Shown: positions 50,550 through 61,633 of the stretch, in pieces
Layout of the letters: the number at the start of each line of letters is the position of its first letter
Position numbering within the stretch: position 1 is the first letter of the stretch
NCBI GenBank assembly: GCA_963576735.1
Contig: OY755170.1
Coordinates: 14,926,567 to 14,990,566 of the forward strand
From: Bedellia somnulentella
Lineage: Eukaryota; Arthropoda; Insecta; Lepidoptera; Bedelliidae
DNA length: 64,000 bases
Direction of reading: 5' to 3'
Notes under the pieces: model-generated
The model's database searches: none
What the model saw: only the letters and a program-made list of their open reading frames with translations
What the model was told of the DNA's origin: nothing
Made by a program: the position numbers and the translations under genes

Positions 50550-50766
50550 AGTAACAAGTTGCAGTTGTTTAAATTCGTCTCATTCGTAAACTAAATACAG
50601 CAATGAAACCAAGACGCATAGCAAGCAAGGCGTACGCTCTATAAATAAATAAAATGAAGTGATTACTTACAAATTCAAGTATGGTGTGTGCACTATCAGT
50701 ATCATACTCCAAAATACATTTTTTGTAAATAATTCCTTAATATGATTGTAAACTATATCATATAGG

Positions 50767-50968
50767 CTTTTTGGCGTATGGCGAAGAAATATTTTGTTTA
50801 TTAGAGCCGTACGAGGAGAGGTGTTCATTTTATTATGATTTTATTGTGAAAATATTTGACATAAAATCAAAAAATCTCAAGTCACCGGCAAAAAAAAGCT
50901 CTTTGAATTTAGAAAGTATTCAAAAAGTAATTTATAGCCAGCCAGCATTGAAGTACCTTGATTTATAA
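50767..50968 (+). CDS. Candidate terminal exon of a second unrecognised gene
   Basis: Opens after 'tatcatatag' and stops at 50968. It reads 'YGEEIFCLLEPYEERCSFYY', 'DFIVKIFDIKSKNLKSPAKK', 'LESIQKVIYSQPALKYLDL'. Composition looks coding, but no family is recognised and no AATAAA signal follows closely. It lies head-on to the exon at 50298-50549, and both cannot easily belong to simple neighbouring genes. Confidence 0.3.
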
Positions 50969-50969
50969 A

Positions 50970-51890
50970 TATTTTACCGTAACTTCTTTAGTACTACTGA
51001 ACTTAGATAAGTAGGTGCCTACAAATAATTTGAAATATCACAATGTTGCTCCAATCCAATTCATTTATGATAAACATATACAAGTACCGAAAAAGATGTC
51101 ACATCAGGGTAAAAAAATTGATTGGTGCCACCGACCGAGAAGTGTCAAAAAACTATGTTTGAAATGTTTGACATAAAAAGTACATATTAATGTTAATCTA
51201 GAGACCTCCGGTTTTTTGCAAAATTGTTACTCGCCATTCCATTAAAAACATACGTTAATTACAGAAAAAACGGATAAATAGTTTTTGAAATATTTTAAAA
51301 ACTTATAAAAACTTTGAAGTGACATTTCTTGAGAACTGTTAATAATTATGAGGTAAAATTTGGCAGATTGCTATCGAGCATTATGACTAATACATAGGTT
51401 GTACTCATTTGTTAATATCATCAGGGGCATTTTTTGTTCCCTTACCCGGCTACAGCCTTTACTCTTATAATACTCGTAATCATAACATGCGTCGTGTAGA
51501 GGTCAAGAGGTGAGTTGGATCATGCTAAAACAGATACCTGTTGTAATAGTTTCTGTTCCAGAAAAATAACAGTTCCAAAAACCTGTTTATGCTTTGCTTG
51601 AATAGTAATGCAAAGTTATTGCAAATTTCCTAAGTGCCGGTTAATACTTTGATGTGCTTACTGGGTTTGCGTTCGCCTTCTGTCTAGAGTAACGTTTTTT
51701 AGTTGTGATATTAGTTGTATGCAGTAAATGGCTTGCTCTTTGTTGATGAAAGACTTATTTTTAAAGCATTCTAATAAAGTTACTAGAGTTTGTATCTTTA
51801 GGCCTTTTCGACGATTCTGTTCTCTCTATGTTTTAATATGCTTATGTTGCTGATAAACATTTTGTTGACAGATCATTTCACAGGTCGGCA
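50970..51890. other. AT-rich sequence with no recognised feature
   Basis: No supported gene or repeat. Confidence 0.5.
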
Positions 51891-52275
51891 GCAGGCGCCA
51901 TAGCCTAGTCAGCTAGATATTTTTGCTGAAAATTTAGCATATAAATCTATATTATGACTTACTTAAAGAAGACAGACATTATGCTCTCGCTGACTTTTTT
52001 TATAGATATTGACGTCCTCGTCCAAATTTCAGAACATTTTTTTCATCTATCTCTTATAGTTTTTGCCGTGTATACGGATTTGGATAAAAAAATACATCCA
52101 GTGTTTAATTTTTTTAATTTAAGTACGGAACCTTAAATCAATTTAGCCTATGTTACTCCTGAAGAAGTAGCTTGCTATTATTGAAATAATTATTTAAATC
52201 AGTTCAGCAGTTTCCAAGATTATCCATAACATATAAATATACAAATGTTCTCTCTTTATAATATTAGTATAGAAG
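51890..52275 (+). repeat. Lepidopteran-type non-autonomous repeat
   Basis: Ends with 'ctttataatattagtatag', preceded by 'aaatcagttcagcagttt' and 'tccaaatttcag': a pattern I recall from an abundant Lepidoptera repeat. The reverse orientation of the same group occurs at 62325-62640. No TSD defined. Confidence 0.45.
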
Positions 52276-53025
52276 TTTTTTGAGACATGTGATTTGATTT
52301 TATTCTTTCTTTTTTGTTCAAATTGTTATTATTATTATCTTTTTAAAATTTAATTTTTGACGTTAATTGTTGTAACATTTTTATTTTTTAATTAGTGCTA
52401 CTTGTGTTTTTTTTTTCTACCGTATGTTATTTTTTATTTTGTACAATTAGGTAGTTACTTTTTTATTTAGTTCAATATAACACACAAATTTCTAGCGTAA
52501 TGATTCAAATATTTACACGTCTCATGGCAGAGCAGGCAAAGTACATAATAACTACTTAAAATCTTGATAAATACTCTTGTTCTTGTAAATAAACGATTTT
52601 TATTATTTTTTTATTTTATAACAAAGTATAAAGTAATATTCCATAAAAGGCTGGGCTGCAAGGTCTTAATCCATTGCCGTTACATGAGTCGTCCTTAATA
52701 AAAATAAAAAGGAAACGAAATACGCAGGAGTCCTAGTATGTTATTTCCCACTACTCATTATAACCCAAACCGAACCAGTTTAAAAAGACTTGATTTAATA
52801 ACGATCACTAAAAATTGTTCGATATTTTTACATTTGCAAGACTACATATCATATAATATTTTAACCATTTTATTGATATAATTTTGAGAAAATCGGATTT
52901 AAAAGTATTCCGTTTTATTTTTTTTGTTTATTAAAAGCGCTGTATGCATTATTATCCAACAAAATATACTAAATAGAAAAAGTCTTGTACTGCGAAAAAC
53001 ACACGAGTTTTGAAGAAATATAACT
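52276..53025. other. AT-rich sequence with no recognised feature
   Basis: No supported gene or repeat. Confidence 0.5.
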
Positions 53026-53029
53026 GGTT

Positions 53030-53190
53030 AAGGTAAGCAGAGGAGGGCCTCGTAAAACGTTTCTAGATCAGATAGAAAACGTTCTTATAAAGGCGGGGGT
53101 CCGAAGTGAGAAGAATAAAAGTGAGAAGAATAAAAGAGCATGTGTGAGAAGAATTATGAATGTAAGGGAAGCAAGAGAGGTTTTTCAATA
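53030..53190 (+). mobile_element. LINE E coding-end fragment
   Basis: Reads 'GRPRKTFLDQIENVLIKAGV', 'RSEKNK' (duplicated) and 'RRIMNVREAREV', parallel to 'GRSRRTHLNQIESVLKKAGV' at 60.6 kb. A 17-bp local duplication (gtgagaagaataaaa, twice) sits inside. Confidence 0.65.
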
Positions 53191-53239
53191 TCTATACATA
53201 GTTTATTTTAAGTTGTAAATAAAAACAAAAATACAATTT

Positions 53240-54415
53240 TAGAAATGGGTGAACCAAAACCTGGACTATTATTTTGCCTAAGTCTACGCTTTTGACTGAA
53301 AACGAAACGACCATTGCGCTAAACTTGTACAAATGCGTAGAAAAAACAATGACTCCTACCCATATAAAACTGAGATCGTAAAAACTACAGCAGAAATTAT
53401 GGGAGTATCTCAAAGCAACTACATATGCTATTTTGAGAGAATATAAAAAGACTGGAGCGGTTGTGTCACCACCACAGCATAGACCGCACCGCCACACAGA
53501 AGTGTGATAGGAAAATGAAACACTTTCATACTTCCAGCGATAAGAAGAAAAGTGCTTCAATTATATTTCAATAATGAATTGCCTAATTTGGAAAAAAATG
53601 TTACAACTGTAAATGATCACGAAAATTTACCATGCATCGTTATCTCGAATGACTGGATTTTGAAAAAAAAATATAAATGGATAGAAAAACGGTCGAGAAA
53701 AAGTATTTTGTTGGATCGCCCAGACTTGATGATATGGAGAAAACAATATCCACTTCAAATAGAAGATTTTCGGAAATAATTTAGGAAAAAATATTATTTA
53801 GACGAGACGTGGGTCAACGGGGTTACTGTGTTGATTATGTTTGGGTTGACAAAGATATCTAGTCTTCGCGAATAGAATATTAAAGAAGATTGTCCACAGG
53901 ACTAAAAAACCCTCAAAAACGCAAACGCTTGATAGTGACCCACATCTATAGATGTATTTTTAGAAGGAGGTCTTTGGATATTTGAGTCAAAAAAACCCGA
54001 TGGTGACTATCACGGTGTAATAAAATCATCTAATTTTATAAAGTGGTTCAAAAAAGTTTTAGACCTAATCAAACCAGGATCAGTTATTGTTATGGATAAC
54101 GCTCCTTAACACTCGCGCAGAATAGAGCAAGTACCAAACATGACGTGGAGGGAGGATAAAATTCAATCGTGGCTACGCAAAAAGGGCATTGAATATGACC
54201 AAAACAATATTAAAGTGCAGCAGCTACAGAAAATCTATAGAAACGAATAAAAAAAGGTTATAGGCGATATGGCCGAAAAGCCAAAAGTGCTACCGTCTTC
54301 CTCCGTACAACTGCGAACTGAACCCAATAAAACTGATTTGGGCTTAAGAAAAGTCAAATGTAGGACGGAACAATAAAACATTTAGAGTGTCCGAAATTAA
54401 GACTTTACCGGAAGA
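53240..54415 (+). pseudogene. IS630/Tc1/mariner-superfamily transposase remnant
   Basis: Plus-strand pieces: 'YLDETWVNGVTVL'-type block (first Asp, about 53.8 kb), 'GLKNPQKRKRLIVTHI', 'FLEGGLWIFESKKPDGDYH', 'SVIVMDNAP' (second Asp, about 54.09 kb) with 'HSRRIEQVP', and 'RLPPYNCELNPIKLIWA' (third acidic region, about 54.31 kb). This is the layout of a DDE_3-type transposase common in insects. At least six frame breaks; no TIRs identified. Confidence 0.65.
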
Positions 54416-54418
54416 AGG

Positions 54419-55265
54419 TACGAGGGCGGGTCAATAAGTCCGTGACTTTTTGATTTCTGACCTCTTTACTGAAACAGCAACACTGCTCCTGTGAACAGGC
54501 ATCCGTCAGTTGACTCCTGTCTAAATTTTAACTTGCTGCGTCAGTTAGTTTGTGTTTGACAGCTATTTTTACTCATCAGACTACTCACAAACTTGAGGAG
54601 AAAATGGAAAAAAGTGAATTTCGTGTGTTCATTATTTCTTGCGAAGAAAAACCATTACTATGGGGACAAAAATACTATGGGGACTCTGCACCATCGATTT
54701 CAATGGTAAAAAAGTAGTTTACTGAAATTCGTTGTGGCCGTACAAGCACTGAAGATGCCGAACGTCCTGGAGGCCCAGTTGAGGTCTCTACACCCGAAAC
54801 AATCGAAATAATTCACCATATGGTGTTGGCCGACCGAAGATTGAGAGTGCGAGAGATTGTGGAAGCCGTAGGGATCTCGCATGGCTCAGTGGTTTCAATT
54901 TTGAATGATCACTTGGGCATGAGAAAGCATGAAAAAAAAAACCGACCTCATTTGGCCAAGAAAAAAGTTCTTTTCCACCAAGACAATGCAAGGGTGCACA
55001 CATGTGCAGTTGCCATGACAAAAATCCATGAATGGCTATGAATAGCTCCCTCATCCGCCCTATTCTCCAGATTTGGCTCCGAGCGACTACTACTTGTTCC
55101 CAAACCTGAAGAAATGGCTAGGTGGAAAAAGATTTGACTCCAATGATGAAGTCATCTCGCAAACAAAGGCCTATTTTGAGGACCTTGAAAAAATCATTTT
55201 TTTTCTTAAGGAATAAAAAAATTGGAGAAGCGGTGGACAAAGTGTATAGAGCTCAATTTTATTTT
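54419..55265 (+). pseudogene. Internally deleted mariner, distinct from the 29.7-kb copy
   Basis: Starts with a mariner-like end (cgagggcgggtcaataagtc). Coding: 'SEFRVFIISCEEKPLL', 'GRTSTEDAERPGGPVEVSTP', 'RRLRVREIVEAVGISHGSVV', 'LNDHLGMRKHEKK', then directly 'PHLAKKKVLFHQDNARVHTC' (second Asp) and 'PYSPDLAPSDYYLFPNLKKW' (third Asp). The first catalytic Asp block is missing, so it could not be active. The right TIR is not clear; sequence at 55240-55265 looks like the normal 3' flank. Confidence 0.75.
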
Positions 55266-55484
55266 TCAACGTAGTCTCCACGTCCACTGATGACGAATCG
55301 GATATCGAAGACCTTAGACAACTTAAATTATACACTAACCCATTAAGCGTCAAAATAAAACCATCCGTATTTCTATTACACACTGTGTATTTCCTGAAAG
55401 ATATGGACACAAGTAATGATAAAGCAAAGTTTTTTTTTAGTAATTTTTATTTTTGGTTATTTTAGGGGGGTGTACTTAAACGAG

Positions 55485-56337
55485 TACGGCGGCCACTTAG
55501 CGGTGATAATATTTTAAACACTGTCTTTCTATGCACAGTGTTTTCAAACAAACTTTGCAATGCCAACAAACTCTTGCATGAAAAATTGCAAAGCGAAATT
55601 GCTTCTCAAGTTTTTGGGGGTATTGTCCTATGCCAGCTTTTGCTAATCCGCGACCTGCTGATGAAGAAGGGCGGTTTTTGGTCTCAGAAGTTAAACGTAG
55701 ATAATATCTAGCAAGGTTCCGTCGAAATAGCAGCTGCTCTATGTGGTCATCATTTATTTCTTTATTTATTCAATTCATGGCTCAAAAGGTGTAAATGCCT
55801 GATATTTGCTATAGCTACCATGTGAATAAAAAGAACCCACCACCACTTTTTTCCGTGTATTGCTATCGTATAGAACGCTATTGATTGCTCGAGTTCATCA
55901 ACTCCTCCTATTCCTTTATTATAATTTTGGAAGCAGCGCGGCATACTAACATCAACCTTTTCGCGCCATATGGAACACCATCTCTTCACTGCGCCAAGGG
56001 GTTCAATAGCATCGTATATGACCATCGTGCAAACACTATTGTCCTTCCATTTTACTAACAGGAATTCATTTGTTTTATCAAATCTGTAATCATAGGTTGC
56101 TCTGTCCTGTTTTGATTTTTTTTTGCTTTTCAAAGTACACTTTTTTGTCCTTTTTTCGCTAACTTTACCAGTTGCACAACAGCCTAGTCTTCGTAAATCG
56201 ACTAAAAGGTCATAACTTGAAAAGAAATCATTGAGGAACACCTTGCGATTTATTGGATTGGTGTCTGGTTTCTCTATAAGTGTTTTGACGACTCTTGATT
56301 CAATGGGTTCATTGGAGGCATTAGTCGTTTTTTCCAC
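55485..56337 (-). pseudogene. piggyBac transposase, C-terminal half
   Basis: 'RKVFLNDFFSSYDLLVDLRR' (second catalytic Asp region), 'GCCATGKVSEKRTKKC', 'FLLVKWKDNSVCTMV' (third Asp region), 'YNKGIGGVDELEQSIAFY' and, after a frameshift at 55762, 'HIEQLLFRRNLARYYLRL' with a C-terminal Cys-rich segment 'CWHCKVCLKTLCIERQC'. The first catalytic Asp domain is lost in the internal deletion. Confidence 0.75.
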
Positions 56338-56425
56338 AATAAAAATTAAAGGTTATAACAGTAACTAGTTGAACCAGCAGCCACCCAGTTCTTATAATCG
56401 ATTCGTACTGCCTCTTTTCTTTGGT

Positions 56426-56734
56426 CTACCTCACAGAAATTTTCAGCCAAGTTGGAATTCTTTCCTGCTGACTACATCGAAGACGCTTAGAGGCCAACGG
56501 TATCACTGCTATCATAGTCGCTGAAGTGCGCATTATTTGAAAATACTTCGAGACTACCGCGAACTTCATGTGGCAGTGACATAGGACCAAGTCCTCATCT
56601 GTTACGATACTCGGTGGTGGTGGTATGATGGCCAAGTCGTACTTGACCTCATCGTCACTATCTTCTAGAATTGCTTGAATGACGTCTTCTAACCCCTTAT
56701 ACTTGTTTATAGTATCAAAACGTTTATAAGCCAT
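56426..56734 (-). pseudogene. piggyBac transposase, N-terminal segment
   Basis: A probable native start at 'MAYKRFDTINKYKG', followed by an acidic N-terminal region ('ILEDSDDEVKYD', 'IIPPPPSIVTDEDLV') typical of PGBD proteins. It ends within ~100 residues, before the catalytic domain, at a frame break next to the deletion. Confidence 0.6.
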
Positions 56735-57250
56735 GACACGTCATTGTCTCTTGTTTTCTCTAATCTAGAATAAAATAGATTATTAGCACATGTATGTTGC
56801 TGCTGTACTCGTTCAAGTACAACCACATTTGCTTCAAAATATTTTGAACAATACCAGTATTTTACTTATGAATTGTTCTCAATACTATAGCTTATAGTAT
56901 ACTTTGTATGAAAATAAACTTAGAATAATATTTTTTAAACAAATAGATATTATTTATAATAATTATGTACACTTACCTACACCGCCGTTCCAAACCATAT
57001 TTTTGCGATGCTCACAAAGACACAATTTTTAGTCTACCCTCACAAGATGTAATTATTTTATGTATCTTGGTTTCTCTAAATAGAAACATCCCATAAAATT
57101 TTGTTTTAAGTAATCAATGTCAAAACTGTGCAACAATATGTAACTGTACTTACACGAGTACGGCGGCGTTTAATGGGTTAATACCTATGTTATGTTTGCC
57201 TAAATTACTATATTCAACACATATTCAATTTCCATCATATGAATGTAAAT

Positions 57251-58090
57251 GACTGCCTCCGTGATCTCGGGGTTAAACGCTTGGTTTCAAGTACGGAGGT
57301 CTCGGGTTCGATACCCGAAGGGTGGTTACTTTACAAATTTAATTTGAAAGATTTAACCCAGTTTGGAAGTATATTGCAGGCTTGAATCACCTGATAATCC
57401 GAAAATTAACATGATTCCGTGCTTCGGAGGGCACGTTAAGCGGTCGGTCCCGGCTACTGTTACGGTATCGGTAGTAGTCGTTAGTCTGCCAACCCGCAAT
57501 TCGGTATGCAAAGTTTTTTTTTGTATTTATTGAATATTTTTATTCGATAGCAAACACGAAAATAAAAGACTAATTTGAATATTTTCCATTTAAAATGAGA
57601 AATTGTAAAGTTATGATTTTTTAAAGATTGTTCAACTTTTGTACTTAATGACGTCATCGATCGATAAAATCACGTAGCGACATGTAAATGAAGCGAAATG
57701 TTTTATAAAAAGGTTGCTGATTGCAAAACATAACACGAATTTGTGATGTCAAATGAAATTATTACGATATTATATTAAACAAACCTATGATTTTCGATAT
57801 TTTATTAATAAACTGCAAAACCGTATGTCTTTGAAACAACATTGAAGGTCAAACACTGTTACAGTTTTTTGATAAAATAACAGTAATCTTAGCTTCAATT
57901 GATATATTTTCAAGAAAATATTGTTTATAACCATAATATCTCGAAATGGTTTTGTAATCAGCATCACTTTAGTAAAACTTTGCATACCGAATTGGCTAGC
58001 GTGGTGGACTATGGCCAAATCACCCTATATAGGGTATGCTCTAGCCCCTTGATATAGGGAGGGGACATATACGGGCTGTGAGTGATGTAA
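57251..58090 (+). mobile_element. Lepidopteran SINE family S4, split by a MITE
   Basis: tRNA-like head with box-B 'gggttcgatacccg' (57303-57316), then 'gtgcttcggagggcacgtta' and 'cggtcggtcccggct', continuing after the MITE with 'gctagcgtggtggactatgg' and 'agggaggggacatatacggg'. From memory this is a widespread Lepidoptera SINE; it is one of the main reasons for the lepidopteran assignment. Confidence 0.8.
57502..57989. mobile_element. 488-bp MITE with 4-bp AATT TSD
   Basis: 16-bp perfect TIRs CGGTATGCAAAGTTTT (57502-57517 and inverse at 57974-57989). AATT is duplicated at 57498-57501 and 57990-57993. Removing it restores the continuous S4 SINE. No coding capacity. Confidence 0.88.
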
Positions 58091-58365
58091 ATGTTAAATT
58101 TTTTGCTAGCATTTAACAAAAAAAAGTGAGTGTTAACGATACAGTAACTATACTTCGGCCGTTCATAGAATGCGTTCCTGACACCCATCAGTTCCTCCAA
58201 AATGAACCGCCGCAGTATTTTAAGATTATTTTCGTTTTAAATTGGCGGAATAATTAAAAAAATTATTTTAGTTATTTTAGTGGAAACCAAAAAAGGTAAT
58301 ATTCTTATAATAAAATTGTTTTATTTATTCTTTGTTAAAAAGTTACAATTTGTATTTGTATGCTG
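58091..58365. other. AT-rich sequence with no recognised feature
   Basis: Immediately upstream of the Mutator-like fragment; possible 5' exon material is not recognisable. Confidence 0.4.
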
Positions 58366-58369
58366 TGAA

Positions 58370-58990
58370 ACGGGCTTAATTGTGTATCTTGCAGTTTGTA
58401 ACAAGTACTGCTACTTCTGCGTTAGGGCAGACAAACAAAAAGAGATGGCCGAAGAAAATTATTGTTTCAAAAACTACTCTGAGGCATTCACAGGTATAAT
58501 TTTGCTAACGTAGTTTTCTCTTGTTTTCTTATCGTTGTTATTTTGACCGATAACATCAAGCATAAAAAAAATCATTTTCCAGGAATGGAGAGTGACTTAC
58601 TATTAAGGATTCAAAAGATCGGTTGAGTCCCACAACCTCATATATGGACGCTTTATATCTGACGGTGATGCAAATACTTATCGCAAAATTCAAAATGCCT
58701 GGCCATGCCGAAATGAAAAATTGAGTGCCGCAATCATTTATTGCGAATATTTGTGAATAAGTTAACAGCACTTAAGACCGATGCGCGGTACAATGTTAAA
58801 GACCGAAAGCTATTGACTCAAAGAATAATATTAACTATGAGACGCGTTAGTTAGAAGGAAAACAAAAATCTGGAGTACGCAGATGTGCATATTTTGTATG
58901 GTGACATCAATTTGGCGCATCTCCACGCATTTGGTGACCATTCTAAGTGCAAATACTACTTTTGCGATAAAGATAGAAACCAGCTTTGTT
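58370..58990 (+). pseudogene. Mutator-like transposase fragment with one intron
   Basis: Exon A ends 58493 ('CYFCVRADKQKE', 'YCFKNYSEAFTG'). Intron 58494-58582 has GT and AG ends in phase. Exon B reads 'MESDLLLRIQK', 'IYGRFISDGDANTYRKIQ', 'LKTDARYNVKDRKLLTQRII' and 'HAFGDHSKCKYYFCD'. These are blocks of the arthropod Mutator-like transposase domain (remembered 'GMEsdlIv.GF…Y..lIgDGDs…'). Frameshifts at about 58.62 and 58.75 kb; the 3' side is cut by an RTE fragment. Confidence 0.6.
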
Positions 58991-59004
58991 ATGTTTTTTT
59001 TTGT

Positions 59005-59400
59005 TAGCCTAGTATGTTTCCCACTGCTGGGCAAAGGCCTCACAATTTTCAGCCCACACATCCCTGTTCAAAGCTGTACTGAACCACCCTGGATCGAACT
59101 TGTCCGGGTCATCCCTCCATCTCCTTCTGGGTCTTCCCCTACGCCGGTGTCCATCTGTACCCATTCCGTTGCTGTTTTAGCCCATCTTTCCGGGTGCATT
59201 CGACAGACATGTCCGGCCCAGGTCCACTTGAGTTTGGCAGTCTAAACTCCTATATCAGCGATTCCAGTTTTTGAGCGCAGCGTGGTGTTTTGCATGCGGT
59301 CAAGGCATTTGCCACCCAGAATACTGCGCTCCATTGCTCGCTGACAATCCTTAAGTTTAGACTTTTGACGTAGTCAATGACCACATTTGCGCGCCGTGCA
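59005..59400 (-). mobile_element. RTE-type LINE fragment
   Basis: GC-richer than its flanks. Minus strand: 'QRAMERSILGGKCLDRMQNT', 'LRSKTGIADIGV', 'AKLKWTWAGHVCRMHPERWA', the RTE C-terminal region before the 'GRPPTRW' motif. It truncates the Mutator-like fragment. Confidence 0.7.
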
Positions 59401-59858
59401 AACCGCGTGAGCTTGAAAAGTGTATTGTTCCATCAAAGCTACTCCGCTGCCATTCCTGCAGAAGTCATCAATAAAAAAAGTTACTTTTTGGCGCTTAATA
59501 TGGGGAGTTGAGGAAATTAATACGAACCATCCATGGTTCCGGTTAGACCGATCTTCCAACCTGGAAAATCCAACCTAGTTAGGATTCTCGGAATCTTCTG
59601 TCCTAGTATACAAAATAAGCTCGGTTGGGTAAGAGGAATGTATGTTTTGAATGTTCTCCGATTTCCCAAACTGCTAATGTACACTCGAGCGGATAGATAA
59701 TATTAAGCACTCGAATAATACACCTACTTACTTACCTACGTATCTCTACTGACAAAGAATTCTTTTATGATAAAATATGACAATTTAATGATTATTATAG
59801 ACAAATGTCAAATAGTTTTATTTCAATTATTCACAGTTGTGATGTTTTGATTAAATCT
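59401..59858. other. No recognised feature
   Basis: A 61-aa minus frame (59374-59559) partly overlaps the RTE fragment and has no recognised domain. Confidence 0.45.
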
Positions 59859-60033
59859 GATAACAACGTGTAGTATACTTAATTCACCTGAGTTAATTCA
59901 CCTAGGTGAATTACTTACACTATTCATAAATTTTATTCACCTAGGTGCATTAAGTATACAAGAAATAAACTTTATTCACCCAATGATATTTAAACTTTTA
60001 TAAATAAATTTCTTGGCACTTGAATTGCAACCG

Positions 60034-60393
60034 TGATAGCCCAGTGGGTAGAACACTCGGTTATCGTGCAAACAACTAGTGTTCAAATCCTGGGTCGGGC
60101 CTACACCAATTTGTCTTTTCTAAAGACATGTGTGTGGTTAATTTATCATGGTTGTTAACGGTGAGGGATAACATCGTGAGGAAACCCACATGGCTGAGTT
60201 GTACTTAGTCATGTGACAGTGTATTCGTACAAAACGGCGATAGGGCTGCCCCCTATCACGTGAGTACACTGTCCATGCAAAACGTGGGTACTCTGAACAC
60301 CAGGTGACAAAGTCACGTGATGTTCAGAAGTATTAGTATCTCTGCCAACCCCTTCGGGGATATCCGGCGTGAACGTTTATGTTTATGTTATGT
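60034..60393 (+). mobile_element. tRNA-derived SINE family S2, copy 2
   Basis: About 360 bp, collinear with 8879-9244: 'gatagcccagtgggtagaac' (box A region), 'gttcaaatcc' (box B), 'ttgtcttttctaaag', the hairpin accccTTCggggat and a 'gtttatgtttatgtta' tail. It lies inside the long-TIR element. Confidence 0.85.
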
Positions 60394-60594
60394 TGAATTT
60401 GAAGTGTGAAAATTAATGACAAGATAATTTGCGAATATCAGTTACGCCTTTTAGATGGCCAAATAACAGTGGGTCATTTTTTAGAGATGGTTCGTTAAAT
60501 AATTTCATTTATAATATAATTTTTCAATTCTAGAAAACGATTGTGTTACGGTATGGTTTTTTTTATTTAACAAATAACTCACTTGGAGCCAATG

Positions 60595-60790
60595 TGGAAG
60601 GTAATGTGAGTAGAGGACGATCACGGAGGACACACCTGAACCAAATAGAGAGTGTGCTCAAAAAGGCCGGCGTCCGAAGTATGAAGAATATCAGAATGTA
60701 TGAAAAGATTGATGAATGTAAACGAAGCTAGAGATATTTGCCAGGATCGTACAAAGTGGCGATCAATAGTCTCTGCCTACCCCAATGTAT
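60595..60790 (+). mobile_element. LINE E 3' end
   Basis: The longest LINE E fragment: 'GRSRRTHLNQIESVLKKAGV', 'RSMKNIRMYEKIDECK' and in another frame 'DICQDRTKWRSIVSAYPN', ending at the 'taccccaatg' and 'tatgt' tail. Endonuclease-reverse transcriptase C-terminus. Confidence 0.7.
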
Positions 60791-61633
60791 GTAAATTACT
60801 CACTTCGCTTCTTCTATGAAATTTTGTTAACATTATGAATCACAATCACATCACATACCTTACAACGTGAGCCTGCGTTAGGGATATTTCTTATGATCCT
60901 ATGAACTCCTAGTACTTGCCTAGTAATAAGAATTTTGATTAAAATTAGCAACATTTTGCATAAATAATCTAAGTGTTTTTACCTCTTGATGATTTTAACC
61001 ACGCGAAAATTTTGCAAGTCCAAATACGGTATATGATTCCACGATATGTCTCGTCTATTATAATATATAATATTGTATACTTAATGCACCTAGGTGAATA
61101 AAATTTATGAATAGTATATGTAATTCACCTAGGTGAATTAACTCAGGTGAATTAAGTATACTACACGGATAACAATCTAAAATGTCCTGCGATAGGAAGG
61201 GGCAAAGATGCTCTATATATCGGTCATCAGTACCACTACCACAAAACTTACAAAAAAGAGACCCTTACAACAAGTTTGCCATTATTGCCTTCTGATTTGG
61301 TTCTAGCGGGATGGCATTAAGGTACTATCTAAACAGTAGAGCGCACTCACAAAAATATGCTACACAATAATGCAATTTATTACCTTGCAATAAAGCTTAT
61401 AATCTTTTGAACACTGTCAAGCAGAGAAACGTCCTGGAACGAGAGCCCGAACTAGAGCAGTTTAGATTAGGTAAAAAAAAGATACGAATTAAAACTTATT
61501 AATAATATTTTATAAAAAGCAGGTTATTAACTGTTCCTTTTTAGTATTTTATTTTAATTATTATTGTCGTCTATCGATTTGGAGAAAAATAATTAGTTAA
61601 TAGGTATATTAATATTTGTCACGGGTATCCCCA

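Larger units (their letters stand above)
55339..57177 (-). mobile_element. piggyBac element with internal deletion
   Basis: Ends CCCATTAAGCG (left) and, reverse-complemented on the right, CCCATTAAACGCCG, flanked by CTAA (55335-55338) and TTAA (57178-57181), the latter the piggyBac target. A longer mirrored subterminal block with GAGTACGGCGG occurs at about 55470-55500 and 57145-57170. The coding region between is deleted in the middle. 1839 bp. Confidence 0.8.
59867..61167. mobile_element. Element with 95-bp TIRs and 8-bp TSD (hAT-like TSD)
   Basis: TIRs 59867-59961 and 61073-61167 differ at only a few positions. Each contains the 18-bp palindrome AATTCACCTAGGTGAATT (59895-59912 and 61122-61139) and two more CACCTAGGTG or CACCTGAG half-sites. 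An exact 8-bp TSD GATAACAA flanks (59859-59866 and 61168-61175). The interior has no transposase, and contains an S2 SINE and a LINE E fragment that arrived later. Confidence 0.88.

Noticed and set aside
59374..59559. 61-aa minus-strand ORF downstream of the RTE fragment
   Set aside because: Partly overlaps the RTE fragment edge, has no domain, and is chance length.
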